A stretch of 64,000 nucleotides of DNA from Dermacentor variabilis (Eukaryota > Arthropoda > Arachnida > Ixodida > Ixodidae). Both the position numbers and the translations under genes were made by a program. Below the pieces are notes generated by a model. It was not told the origin of the DNA and did not search any database. It saw nothing but the letters and a program-made list of their open reading frames with translations. Below are positions 22,540-36,000 of the stretch, in pieces (positions within the stretch are counted from its first letter, which is position 1; each line of letters starts with the position of its first letter). The stretch spans positions 1-64,000 of the forward strand of contig NW_027460404.1 in NCBI RefSeq assembly GCF_050947875.1, written 5' to 3'.

Positions 22540-24149
22540 ATGCATGCAAATGGTGCTTTTGGCAGAACGCGCACGTGGATTTCTACCAAACGACGTGAAA
22601 AGCATGCCGATGCTGCTCTTTTTAGCACCCGCACATGGATTTGTGCCAAAACGCGTTTTAAGCGTGCACATGCATCTTTTGGTAGACGCGGACGCAGTTT
22701 TCGGCAAAACCACACGATATGCATGCAAATGGTGCTTTTGGCAGAACGCGCGCGTGGATTTCTACCAAACGACGTGAAAAGCATGCCGATGCTGCTCTTT
22801 TTAGCACCCGCACATGGATTTGTGCCAAAACGCGCTTTAAGCATGCACATGCATCTTTTGGTAGACGCGGACGCAGTTTTCTGCAAAACCACACGATATG
22901 CATGCAAATGGTGCTTTTGGCAGAACGCGCACTTGGATTTCTACCAAACGACGTGAAAAGCATGCCGATGCTTCTCTTTTTAGCACCCGCACATGGATTT
23001 GTGCCAAAACGCGTGTTAAGCATGCACATGCATCTTTTGGTAGACGCGGACGCAGTTTTCTGCAAAACCACACGATATGCATGCAAATGGAGCTTTTGGC
23101 AGAACGCGTGCGTGGATTTCTACCAAACGACGTGAAAAGCATGCCGATGCTGCTCTTTTTAGCACCCGCACATGGATTTGTGCCAAAACGCGTGTTAAGC
23201 ATGCACATGCATCTTTTGGTAGACGCGGACGCAGTTTTCTGCAAAACCACACGATATGCATGCAAATGGTGCTTTTGGCAGAACGCGCACGTGGATTTCT
23301 ACCAAACGGCGTGAAAAGCCTGCCGATGCTGCTCTTTTTAGCACCGGCACATGGATTTGTGCTAAAACGCGTTTTAAGCATGCACATGCATCTTTTGGTA
23401 GACGCGGACGCACTTTTCTGCAAAACCACACGATATGCACGCAAAGGGTGCTTTTGGCAGAACGCACACGTGGATTTCTACCAAACGACGTGAAAAGCAT
23501 GCCGATGCTGCTCTTTTGCGCACCCGCACATGGTTTGTGCCAAAACGCGTTTTAAGCATGCACATGCATCTTTTGGTAGACGCGGACGCAGTTTTCTGCA
23601 AAACCACACGATATGCATGCAAATGGCGCTTTTGGCAGAACGCGCACGTGGATTTCTACCAAACGACGTGAAAAGCATGCCGATGCTGCTCTTTTTAGCA
23701 CCCGCACATGGATTTGTGCCAAAACGCGTTTTAAGCATGCACATGCATCTTTTGGTAGACGCGGACGCAGTTTTCTGCAAAACCACACGATATACATGCA
23801 AATGGTGCTTTTGGCAGAACGCGCACATGGATTTCTACCAAACGACGTGAAAGGCATGCCGATGCTGCTCTTTTTAGCACCCGCACATGGATTTGTGCCA
23901 AAACGCGTTTTAAGCATGCACATGCATCTTTTGGTAGACGCTGACGCAGTTTTCTGCAAAACCACACGATATGCATGCAAATGGTGGTTTTGGCAGAACG
24001 CGCACGTGGATTTCTACCAAACGACGTGAAAAGCATGCCGATGCTGCTCTTTTTAGCACCCGCACATGGATTTGTGCCAAAACGCGTTTTAAGCATGCAC
24101 ATGCATCTTTTGGTAGACGCGGACGCAGTTTTCTGCAAAACCACACGAT
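22540..24149 (+). repeat. Nine monomers between the two 2.8-kb copies
   Basis: The monomers are 22540 (AAGCGTGC, TTTTCGGC), 22719 (GCGCGCG, CGCTTTAAG), 22898 (GCACTTGG, GCTTCTC), 23077 (GGAGC, GCGTGCG), 23256 (P with ACGGCGTG), 23435, 23613, 23792 (ATACATGC, GACGCTGACG) and 23971 (GGTGGTTTT). Monomer 23435 is unusual: it has CAAAGGGTGC, GCACACG, CTCTTTTGCGCACC and a shortened CATGGTTTG. Several of these marks recur near the right end of the window (59052-62986). Confidence 0.75.
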
Positions 24150-26954
24150 ATGCATGCAAATGGCGCTTTTGGCAGAACGCGCACGTGGATTTCTACCAAA
24201 CGACGTGAAAAGCATGCCGATGCTGCTCTTTTTAGCACCCGCACTTGGATTTGTGCCAAAACGCGTTTTAAGCATACACATGCATCTTTTGGTAGACGCG
24301 GACGCAGTTTTCTGCAAAACCACACGATATGCATGCAAATGGTGCATTTGGCAGAACGCGCACGTGGATTTCTACCAAACGACGTGAAAAGCCTGCCGAT
24401 GCTGCTCTTTTTAGCACCGGCACATGGATTTGTGCTAAAACGTGTTTTAAGCATGCACATGCATCTTTTGGTAGACGCGGACGCACTTTTCTGCAAAACC
24501 ACACGATATGCTTGCAAATGGTGCTTTTGGCAGAACGCGCACGTGGATTTCTACCAAACGACGTGAAAAGCGTGCCGATGCTGCTCTTTTTAGCACCCGC
24601 ACATGGATTTGTGCCAAAACGCGTTTTAAGCATGCACATGCATCTTTTGGTAGACGCGGACGCAGTTTTCTGCAAAACCGCACGATATGCATGCAAATGG
24701 TGCTTTTGGCAGAACGCGCACGTGGATTTCTACCAAACGACGTGAAAAGCATGCCGATGCTGCTCTTTTTAGCACCCGCACATGGATTTGTGCCAAAACG
24801 CGTTTTAAGCGTGCACATGCATCTTTTGGTAGACGCGGACGCAGTTTTCGGCAAAACCACACGATATGCATGCAAATGGTGCTTTTGGCAGAACGCGCGC
24901 GTGGATTTCTACCAAACGACGTGAAAAGCATGCCGATGCTGCTCTTTTTAGCACCCGCACATGGATTTGTGCCAATACGCGTGTTAAGCATGCACATGCA
25001 TCTTTTGGTAGACGCGGACGCAGTTTTCTGCAAAACCACACGATATGCATGCAAATGGTGCTTTTGGAAGAACGCGCACGTGGATTTCTACCAAACGACG
25101 TGAAAAGCATGCCGATGCTGCTCTTTTTAGCACCCGCACATAGATTTGTGCCAAAACGCGTTTTAAGCATGCACATGCATCTTTTGGTAGACGCGGACGC
25201 AGTTTTCTGCAAAACCACACGATATGCATGCAAATGGTGCTTTTGGCAGAACGCGCACGTGGATTTCTACCAAACGACGTGAAAAGCATGCCGATGCTGC
25301 TCTTTTTAGCACCCGCACATGGATTTGTGCCAAAACGCGTTTTAAGCGTGCACATGCATCTTTTGGTAGACGCGGACGCAGTTTTCGGCAAAACCACACG
25401 ATATGCATGCAAATGGTGCTTTTGGCAGAACGCGCGCGTGGATTTCTACCAAACGACGTGAAAAGCATGTCGATGCTGCTCTTTTTAGCACCCGCACATG
25501 GATTTGTGCCAAAACGCGTGTTAAGAATGCTCATGCATCTTTTGGTAGACGCGGACGCAGTTTTCTGCGAAACCACACGATATGCATGCAAATGGTGCTT
25601 TTGGCAGAACGCGCACGTGGATTTCTACCAAGCGACGTGAAAAGCATGCCGATGCTGCTCTTTTTGGCACCCGCACATGGATTTGTGCCAAAACGCGTTT
25701 TAAGCATGCACATGTATCTTTTGGTAGACGCGGACGCAGTTTTCTGCAAAACCACACGATATGCATGCAAATGGTGCTTTTGGCAGAACGCGCACGTGGA
25801 TTTCTACCAAACGACGAGAAAAGCATGCCGATGCTGCTCTTTTTAGCATCCGCACATGAATTTGTGCCAAAACGCGTGTTAAGCATGCACATGCATCTTT
25901 TGGTAGACGCGGACGCAGTTTTCTGCAAAACCACACGATATGCATGCAAATGGTGCTTTTGGCAGAACGCGCACGTGGATTTCTACCAAACGACGTGAAA
26001 AGCATGCCGATGCTGCTCTTTTTAGCACCCGCACATTGTTTTGTGCCAAAACGCGTTTTAAGCATGCACATGCATCTTTTGGTAGACGCGGACGCAGTTT
26101 TCTGCAAAACCACACGATATGCATGCAAATGGTGCTTTTGGCAGAACGCGCACGTGGATTTCTACCAAACGACGTGAAAAGCATGCCGATGCTGCTCTTT
26201 TTAGCATCCGAACATGAATTTGTAGCAAAACGCGTTTTAAGCATGCACATGCATCTTTTGGTAGACGCGGACGCAGTTTTCTGCAAAACCACACGATATG
26301 CACGCAAATGGTGCTTTTGGCAGAACGCGCACGTGGATTTCTACCAAACGACGTGAAAGGCATGCCGATGCTGCTCTTTTTAGCACCCGCACATGGATTT
26401 GTGCCAAAACGCGTTTTAAGCATGCACAGGCATCTTTTGGTAGACGCTGACGCAGTTTTCTGCAAAACCACACGATATGCATGCAAATGGTGGTTTTGGC
26501 AGAACGCGCACGTGGATTTCTACCAAACGACGTGAAAAGCATGCCGATGCTGCTCTTTTTAGCACCCGCACATTGTTTTGTGCCAAAACGCGTTTTAAGC
26601 ATGCACATGCATCTTTTGGTAGACGCGGACGCAGTTTTCTGCAAAACCACACGATATGCATGCAAATGGTGCTTTTGGCAGAACGCGCACGTGGATTTCT
26701 ACCAAACGACGTGAAAAGCATGCCGATGCTGCTCTTTTTAGCATCCGAACATGAATTTGTAGCAAAACGCGTTTTAAGCATGCACATGCATCTTTTGGTA
26801 GACGCGGACGCAGTTTTCTGCAAAACCACACGATATGCACGCAAATGGTGCTTTTGGCAGAACGCGCACGTGGATTTCTACCAAACGACGTGAAAGGCAT
26901 GCCGATGCTGCTCTTTTTAGCACCCGCACATGGATTTGTGCCAAAACGCGTTTT
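24150..26954 (+). repeat. Duplicated 2.8-kb segment, copy 2
   Basis: This segment is offset 4,474 bp from copy 1. I noticed only two substitutions between the copies: CCAATACGCG near 24975, and CATGTCGATG near 25470 in place of CATGCCGATG. Near identity across 2.8 kb, including all idiosyncratic marks, indicates a recent duplication or conversion event. Confidence 0.9.
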
Positions 26955-27012
26955 AAGCATGCACAGGCACTTTTGGTAGACGCTGACGCAGTTTTCTGCA
27001 AAACCACACGAT
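25940..27012 (+). repeat. Two 537-bp three-monomer units, second set
   Basis: Monomers 25940, 26119 and 26298 are followed by 26477, 26656 and 26835 in the same order as at 21466-22539. Here the last monomer (26835) does carry CACAGGC and GACGCTGACG, plus a private 1-bp change that shortens it to 178 bp. It resembles 26298 more than its positional partner 22361, so exchange continued after the 4,474-bp duplication. Confidence 0.8.
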
Positions 27013-30000
27013 ATGCATGCAAATGGTGGTTTTGGCAGAACGCGCACGTGGATTTCTACCAAACGACGTGAAAAGCATGCCGATGCTGCTCTTTTTAGCA
27101 CCCGCACATGGATTTGTGCCAAAACGCGTTTTAAGCATGCACATGCATCTTTTGGTAGACGCGGACGCAGTTTTCTGCAAAACCACACGATATGCATGCA
27201 AATGGCGCTTTTGGCAGAACGCGCACGTGGATTTATACCAAACGACGTGAAAAGCATGCCGATGCTGCTCTTTTTAGCACCCGCACTTGGATTTGTGCCA
27301 AAACGCGTTTTAAGCATGCACATGCATCTTTTAGTAGACGCAGACGCAGTGTTCTGCAAAACCACACGATATGCATGCAAATGGTGCTTTTGGCAGAACG
27401 CGCACGTGGATTTCTACCAAACGACGTGAAAAGCATGCCGATGCTGCTCTTTTTAGCACCCGCACATGGATTTGTGCCAAAACGAGTTTTAAGCATGCAC
27501 ATGCACCTTTTGGTAGACGCGGACGCAGTTTTCGGCAAAACCACACGCTATGCATGCAAATGGTGCTTTTGGCAGAACGCGTGCGTGGATATCTACCAAA
27601 CGACGTGAAAAGCATGCCGATGCTGCTCTTTTTAGCACCCGCACATGGATTTGTGCCAAAACGCGTTTTAAGCATGCACATGCATCTTTTGGTAGACGCG
27701 GACGCAGTTTTCTGCAAAACCACACGATATGCATGCAAATGGTGCTTTTGGCAGAACGCGCACGTGGATTTCTACCAAACGACGTGAAAAGCCTGCCGAT
27801 GCTGCTCTTTTTAGCACCGGCACATGGATTTGTGCTAAAACGCGTTTTAAGCATGCACATGCATCTTTTGGTAGACGCGGACGCACTTTTCTGCAAAACC
27901 ACACGATATGCATGCAAATGGTGCTTTTGGCAGAACGCGCACGTGGATTTCTACCAAACGACGTGAAAAGCGTGCCGATGCTGCTCTTTTTAGCACCCGC
28001 ACATGGATTTGTGCCAAAACGTGTTTTAAGCATGCACATGCATCTTTTGGTAGACGCGGACGCAGTTTTCTGCAAAACCGCACGATATGCATGCAAATGG
28101 TGCTTTTGGCAGAACGCGCGCGTGGATTTCTACCAAACGACGTGAAAAGCATGCCGATGCTGCTCTTTTTAGCACCCGCACATGGATTTGTGCCAAAACG
28201 CGTTTTAAGCATGCACATGCATCTTTTGGTAGACGCGGGGCAGTTTTCGGCAAAACCACACGATATGCATGCAAATGGTGCTTTTGGCAGAACGCGCGCG
28301 TGGATTTCTACCAAACGACGTGAAAAGCATGCCGATGCTGCTCTTTTTAGCACCCGCACATGGATTTGTGCCAAAACGCGTGTTAAGCATGCACATGCAT
28401 CTTTTGGTAGACGCGGACGCAGTTTTCTGCAAAACCACACGATATGCATGCAAATGGTGCTTTTGGCAGAACGCGCACGTGGATTTCTACCAAACGACGT
28501 GAAAAGCATGCCGATGCTGCTCTTTTTAGCACCCGCACATGGATTTGTGCCAAAACGCGTTTTAAGCATGCACATGCATCTTTTGGTAGACGCGGACGCA
28601 GTTTCCTGCAAAACCACACGATATGCATGCAAATGGTGCTTTTGGCAGAACGCGCACGAGGATTTCTACCAAACGACGTGAAAAGCATGCCGATGCTGCT
28701 CTTTTTAGCACCCGCACATGGATTTGTGCCAAAACGCGTGTTAAGCATGCACATGCATCTTTTGGTAGACGCGGACGCAGTTTTCTGCAAAACCACACGA
28801 TATGCATGCAAATGGTGCTTTTGGCAGAACGCGCACGTGGATTTCTACCAAACGACGTGAAAAGCATGCCGATGCTGCTCTTTTTGGCACCCGCACATGG
28901 ATTTGTGCCAAAACGCGTTTTAAGCATGCACATGTATCTTTTGGTAGACGCGGACGCAGTTTTCTGCAAAACCACACGATATGCATGCAAATGGTGCTTT
29001 TGGCAGAACGCGCACGTGGATTTCTACCAAACGACGTGAAAAGCATGCCGATGCTGCTCTTTTTAGCACCCGCACATTGTTTTGTGCCAAAACGCTTTTT
29101 AAGCATGCACATGCATCTTTTGGTAGACGCGAACGCAGTTTTCTGCAAAACCACACGATATGCATGCAAATGGTGCTTTTGGCAGAACGCGCACGTGGAT
29201 TTCTACCAAACGACGTGAAGAGCATGCCGATGCTGCTCTTTTTAGCATCCGAACATGAATTTGTAGCAAAACGCGTTTTAAGCATGCACATGCATCTTTT
29301 GGTAGACGCGGACGCAGTTTTCTGCAAAACCACACGATATGCACGCAAATGGTGCTTTTGGCAGAACGCGCACGTGGATTTCTACCAAACGGCGTGAAAA
29401 GCATGCCGACGCTGCTCTTTTTAGCACCCGCACATGGATTTGTGCCAAAACGCGTTTTAAGCATGCACATGCATCTTTTGGTAGACGCGGACGCAGTTTT
29501 CTGCAAAACCGCACGATATGCATGCAAATGGTGCTTTTGGCAGAACGCGCACGTGGATTTCTACCAAACGACGTGAAAAGCATGCCGATGCTGCTCTTTT
29601 TAGCACCCGCACATTGTTTTGTGCCAAAACGCGTTTTAAGCATGCACATGCATCTTTTGGTAGACGCGGACGCAGTTTTCTGCAAAACCACACGATATGC
29701 ATGCAAATGGTGGTTTTGGCAGAACGCGCACGTGGATTTCTACCAAACGACGTGAAAAGCATGCCGATGCTGCTCTTTTTAGCACCCGCACATGGATTTG
29801 TGCCAAAATGCGTTTTAAGCATGCATATGCATCTTTTGGTAGACGCGGAAACAGTTTTCTGCAAAACCACACGATATACATGCAAATGGTGCTTTTGGCA
29901 GAACCCGCACGTGGATTTCTACCAAACGACGTGAAAGGCATGCCGATGCTGCTCTTTTTAGCACCCGCACATGGATTTGTGCCAAAACGCGTTTTAAGCA

Positions 30001-33000
30001 TGCACATGCATCTTTTGGTAGACGCGGACGCAGTTTTCTGCAAAACCGCACGATATGCATGCAAATGGTGCTTTTGGCAGAACGCGCACGTGGATTTCTA
30101 CCAAACGACGTGAAAAGCATGCCGATGCTGCTCTTTTTAGCACCCGCACATTGTTTTGTGCCAAAACGCGTTTTAAGCATGCACATGCATCTTTTGGTAG
30201 ACGCGGACGCAGTTTTCTGCAAAACCACACGATATGCATGCAAATGGTGCTTTTGGCAGAACGCGCACGTGGATTTCTACCAAACGACGTGAAAAGCATG
30301 CCGATGCTGCTCTTTTTAGCACCCGCACATGGATTTGTGCCAAAACGCGTGTTAAGCATGCACATGCATCTTTTGGTAGACGCGGACGCAGTTTTCTGCA
30401 AAACCACACGATATGCATGCAAATGGTGCTTTTGGCAGAACGCGCACGTGGATTTCTACCAAACGACGTGAAAAGCATGCCGATGCTGCTCTTTTTAGCA
30501 CCCGCACATGGATTTGTGCCAAAACGCGTTTTAAGCATGCACATGCATCTTTTGGTAGACGCGGACGCAGTTTCCTGCAAAACCACACGATATGCATGCA
30601 AATGGTGCTTTTGGCAGAACGCGCACGTGGATTTCTACCAAACGACGTGAAAAGCATGCCGATGCTGCTCTTTTTAGCACCCGCACATGGATTTGTGCCA
30701 AAACGCGTGTTAAGCATGCACATGCATCTTTTGGTAGACGCGGACGCAGTTTTCTGCAAAACCACACGATATGCATGCAAATGGTGCTTTTGGCAGAACG
30801 CGCACGTGGATTTCTACCAAACGACGTGAAAAGCATGCCGATGCTGCTCTTTTTGGCACCCGCACATGGATTTGTGCCAAAACGCGTTTTAAGCATGCAC
30901 ATGTATCTTTTGGTAGACGCGGACGCAGTTTTCTGCAAAACCACACGATATGCATGCAAATGGTGCTTTTGGCAGAACGCGCACGTGGATTTCTACCAAA
31001 CGACGTGAAGAGCATGCCGATGCTGCTCTTTTTAGCATCCGAACATGAATTTGTAGCAAAACGCGTTTTAAGCATGCACATGCATCTTTTGGTAGACGCG
31101 GACGCAGTTTTCTGCAAAACCACACGATATGCACGCAAATGGTGCTTTTGGCAGAACGCGCACGTGGATTTCTACCAAACGGCGTGAAAAGCATGCCGAC
31201 GCTGCTCTTTTTAGCACCCGCACATGGATTTGTGCCAAAACGCGTTTTAAGCATGCACATGCATCTTTTGGTAGACGCGGACGCAGTTTTCTGCAAAACC
31301 GCACGATATGCATGCAAATGGTGCTTTTGGCAGAACGCGCACGTGGATTTCTACCAAACGACGTGAAAAGCATGCCGATGCTGCTCTTTTTAGCACCCGC
31401 ACATTGTTTTGTGCCAAAACGCGTTTTAAGCATGCACATGCATCTTTTGGTAGACGCGGACGCAGTTTTCTGCAAAACCACACGATATGCATGCAAATGG
31501 TGGTTTTGGCAGAACGCGCACGTGGATTTCTACCAAACGACGTGAAAAGCACGCCGATGCTGCTCTTTTTAGCACCCGCACATGGATTTGTGCCAAAACG
31601 CGTTTTAAGCATGCATATGCATCTTTTGGTAGACGCGGAAACAGTTTTCTGCAAAACCACACGATATACATGCAAATGGTGCTTTTGGCAGAACCCGCAC
31701 GTGGATTTCTACCAAACGACGTGAAAGGCATGCCGATGCTGCTCTTTTTAGCACCCGCACATGGATTTGTGCCAAAACGCGTTTTAAGCATGCACATGCA
31801 TCTTTTGGTAGACGCGGACGCAGTTTTCTGCAAAACCGCACGATATGCATGCAAATGGTGCTTTTGGCAGAACGCGCACGTGGATTTCTACCAAACGACG
31901 TGAAAAGCATGCCGAAGCTGCTCTTTTTAGCACCCGCACATTTTTTTGTGCCAAAACGCGTTTTAAGCATGCACATGCATCTTTTGGTAGACGCGGACGC
32001 AGTTTTCTGCAAAACCACACGATATGCATGCAAATGGTGCTTTTGGCAGAACGCGCACGTGGATTTCTACCAAACGACGTGAAAAGCATGCCGATGCTGC
32101 TCTTTTTAGCACCCGCACATGGATTTGTGCCAAAACGCGTTTTAAGCATGCACATGCATCTTTTGGTAGACGCTGACGCAGTTTTCTGCAAAACCACACG
32201 ATATGCATGCAAATGGTGGTTTTGGCAGAAGGCGCACGTGGATTTCTACCAAACGACGTGAAAAGCATGCCGATGCTGCTCTTTTAGCACCCGCACATGG
32301 ATTTGTGCCAAAACGCGTTTTAAGCATGCATATGCATCTTTTGGTAGACGCGGACGCAGTTTTCTGCAAAACCACACGATATACATGCAAATGGTGCTTT
32401 TGGCAGAACCCGCACGTGGATTTCTACCAAACGACGTGAAAGGCATGCCGATGCTGCTCTTTTTAGCACCCGCACATGGATTTGTGCCAAAACGCGTTTT
32501 AAGCATGCACATGCATCTTTTGGTAGACGCTGACGCAGTTTTCTGCAAAACCACACGATATGCATGCAAATGGTGGTTTTGGCAGAACGCGCACGTGGAT
32601 TTCTACCAAACGACGTGAAAAGCATGCCGATGCTGCTCTTTTTAGCACCCGCACATGGATTTGTGCCAAAACGCGTTTTAAGCATGCACATGCATCTTTT
32701 GGTAGACGCGGACGCAGTTTTCTGCAAAACCGCACGATATGCATGCAAATGGTGCTTTTGGCAGAACGCGCACGTGGATTTCTACCAAACGACGTGATAA
32801 GCATGCCGATGCTGCTCTTTTTAGCACCCGCACATGGATTTGTGCCAAAACGCGTTTTAAGCATGCACATGTATCTTTTGGTAGACGCGGACGCAGTTTT
32901 CTGCAAAACCACACGATATGCACGCAAATGGTGCTTTTGGCAGAACGCGCACGTGGATTTCTACCAAACGACGTGAAAGGCATGCCGATGCTGCTCTTTT

Positions 33001-33096
33001 TAGCACCCGCACATGGATTTGTGCCAAAACGCGTTTTAAGCATGCACAGGCATCTTTTGGTAGACGCTGACGCAGTTTTCTGCAAAACCACACGAT
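27013..33096 (+). repeat. 24-mer HOR copy 1 with internal 10-monomer expansion (34 monomers)
   Basis: Monomers 27013-30233 match 33097-36317 with offset 6,084 bp, including the unusual GATTTATACC/TTAGTAGACGCAG monomer (27192), CACCTTTTGG (27371), CACGCTATGC (27550) and the GCGGGGCAG deletion (28237). Monomers 32024-32917 then match 36318-37211 with offset 4,294 bp. The 1,790-bp difference is exactly the block 30234-32023, which is an extra local duplication. The underlying unit is thus 24 monomers (about 4,294 bp). Confidence 0.85.
30234..32023 (+). repeat. Local 10-monomer duplication (1,790 bp)
   Basis: The monomers 30234, 30413, 30592 and 30771 match 28265, 28444, 28623 and 28802. Those at 30950, 31129, 31308, 31487, 31666 and 31845 match 29160, 29339, 29518, 29697, 29876 and 30055. 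The monomer type at 28981 (CACATTGTTTTG with CGCTTTTTAAG and GCGAACG) is skipped. Shared marks include GTTTCCTGC, GAAGAGC, ACGGCGTG with CCGACGCTG, GCATATGCATC with GGAAACAG, and GAACCCGCACG. Confidence 0.85.
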
Positions 33097-36000
33097 ATGC
33101 ATGCAAATGGTGGTTTTGGCAGAACGCGCACGTGGATTTCTACCAAACGACGTGAAAAGCATGCCGATGCTGCTCTTTTTAGCACCCGCACATGGATTTG
33201 TGCCAAAACGCGTTTTAAGCATGCACATGCATCTTTTGGTAGACGCGGACGCAGTTTTCTGCAAAACCACACGATATGCATGCAAATGGCGCTTTTGGCA
33301 GAACGCGCACGTGGATTTATACCAAACGACGTGAAAAGCATGCCGATGCTGCTCTTTTTAGCACCCGCACTTGGATTTGTGCCAAAACGCGTTTTAAGCA
33401 TGCACATGCATCTTTTAGTAGACGCAGACGCAGTGTTCTGCAAAACCACACGATATGCATGCAAATGGTGCTTTTGGCAGAACGCGCACGTGGATTTCTA
33501 CCAAACGACGTGAAAAGCATGCCGATGCTGCTCTTTTTAGCACCCGCACATGGATTTGTGCCAAAACGCGTTTTAAGCATGCACATGCACCTTTTGGTAG
33601 ACGCGGACGCAGTTTTCGGCAAAACCACACGCTATGCATGCAAATGGTGCTTTTGGCAGAACGCGCGCGTGGATTTCTACCAAACGACGTGAAAAGCATG
33701 CCGATGCTGCTCTTTTTAGCACCCGCACATGGATTTGTGCCAAAACGCGTTTTAAGCATGCACATGCATCTTTTGGTAGACGCGGACGCAGTTTTCTGCA
33801 AAACCACACGATATGCATGCAAATGGTGCTTTTGGCAGAACGCGCACGTGGATTTCTACCAAACGACGTGAAAGGCATGCCGATGCTGCTCTTTTTAGCA
33901 CCGGCACATGGATTTGTGCTAAAACGCGTTTTAAGCATGCACATGCATCTTTTGGTAGACGCGGACGCACTTTTCTGCAAAACCACACGATATGCATGCA
34001 AATGGTGCTTTTGGCAGAACGCGCACGTGGATTTCTACCAAACGACGTGAAAAGCGTGCCGATGCTGCTCTTTTTAGCACCCGCACATGGATTTGTGCCA
34101 AAACGTGTTTTAAGCATGCACATGCATCTTTTGGTAGACGCGGACGCAGTTTTCTGCAAAACCGCACGATATGCATGCAAATGGTGCTTTTGGCAGAACG
34201 CGCGCGTGGATTTCTACCAAACGACGTGAAAAGCATGCCGATGCTGCTCTTTTTAGCACCCGCACATGGATTTGTGCCAAAACGCGTTTTAAGCATGCAC
34301 ATGCATCTTTTGGTAGACGCGGGGCAGTTTTCGGCAAAACCACACGATATGCATGCAAATGGTGCTTTTGGCAGAACGCGCGCGTGGATTTCTACCAAAC
34401 GACGTGAAAAGCATGCCGATGCTGCTCTTTTTAGCACCCGCACATGGATTTGTGCCAAAACGCGTGTTAAGCATGCACATGCATCTTTTGGTAGACGCGG
34501 ACGCAGTTTTCTGCAAAACCACACGATATGCATGCAAATGGTGCTTTTGGCAGAACGCGCACGTGGATTTCTACCAAACGACGTGAAAAGCATGCCGATG
34601 CTGCTCTTTTTAGCACCCGCACATGGATTTGTGCCAAAACGCGTTTTAAGCATGCACATGCATCTTTTGGTAGACGCGGACGCAGTTTCCTGCAAAACCA
34701 CACGATATGCATGCAAATGGTGCTTTTGGCAGAACGCGCACGTGGATTTCTACCAAACGACGTGAAAAGCATGCCGATGCTGCTCTTTTTAGCACCCGCA
34801 CATGGATTTGTGCCAAAACGCGTGTTAAGCATGCACATGCATCTTTTGGTAGACGCGGACGCAGTTTTCTGCAAAACCACACGATATGCATGCAAATGGT
34901 GCTTTTGGCAGAACGCGCACGTGGATTTCTACCAAACGACGTGAAAAGCATGCCGATGCTGCTCTTTTTGGCACCCGCACATGGATTTGTGCCAAAACGC
35001 GTTTTAAGCATGCACATGTATCTTTTGGTAGACGCGGACGCAGTTTTCTGCAAAACCACACGATATGCATGCAAATGGTGCTTTTGGCAGAACGCGCACG
35101 TGGATTTCTACCAAACGACGTGAAAAGCATGCCGATGCTGCTCTTTTTAGCACCCGCACATTGTTTTGTGCCAAAACGCTTTTTAAGCATGCACATGCAT
35201 CTTTTGGTAGACGCGAACGCAGTTTTCTGCAAAACCACACGATATGCATGGAAATGGTGCTTTTGGCAGAACGCGCACGTGGATTTCTACCAAACGACGT
35301 GAAGAGCATGCCGATGCTGCTCTTTTTAGCATCCGAACATGAATTTGTAGCAAAACGCGTTTTAAGCATGCACATGCATCTTTTGGTAGACGCGGACGCA
35401 GTTTTCTGCAAAACCACACGATATGCACGCAAATGGTGCTTTTGGCAGAACGCGCACGTGGATTTCTACCAAACGGCGTGAAAAGCATGCCGACGCTGCT
35501 CTTTTTAGCACCCGCACATGGATTTGTGCCAAAACGCGTTTTAAGCATGCACATGCATCTTTTGGTAGACGCGGACGCAGTTTTCTGCAAAACCGCACGA
35601 TATGCATGCAAATGGTGCTTTTGGCAGAACGCGCACGTGGATTTCTACCAAACGACGTGAAAAGCATGCCGATGCTGCTCTTTTTAGCACCCGCACATTG
35701 TTTTGTGCCAAAACGCGTTTTAAGCATGCACATGCATCTTTTGGTAGACGCGGACGCAGTTTTCTGCAAAACCACACGATATGCATGCAAATGGTGGTTT
35801 TGGCAGAACGCGCACGTGGATTTCTACCAAACGACGTGAAAAGCATGCCGATGCTGCTCTTTTTAGCACCCGCACATGGATTTGTGCCAAAACGCGTTTT
35901 AAGCATGCATATGCATCTTTTGGTAGACGCGGAAACAGTTTTCTGCAAAACCACACGATATACATGCAAATGGTGCTTTTGGCAGAACCCGCACGTGGAT

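Noticed and set aside
27530..27555. CENP-B box
   Set aside because: Variants with TTTTCGGCAAAACC give a TTCG followed by an A at the right distance, but the required CGGG is missing, and the TTCG itself occurs in only a minority of monomers.
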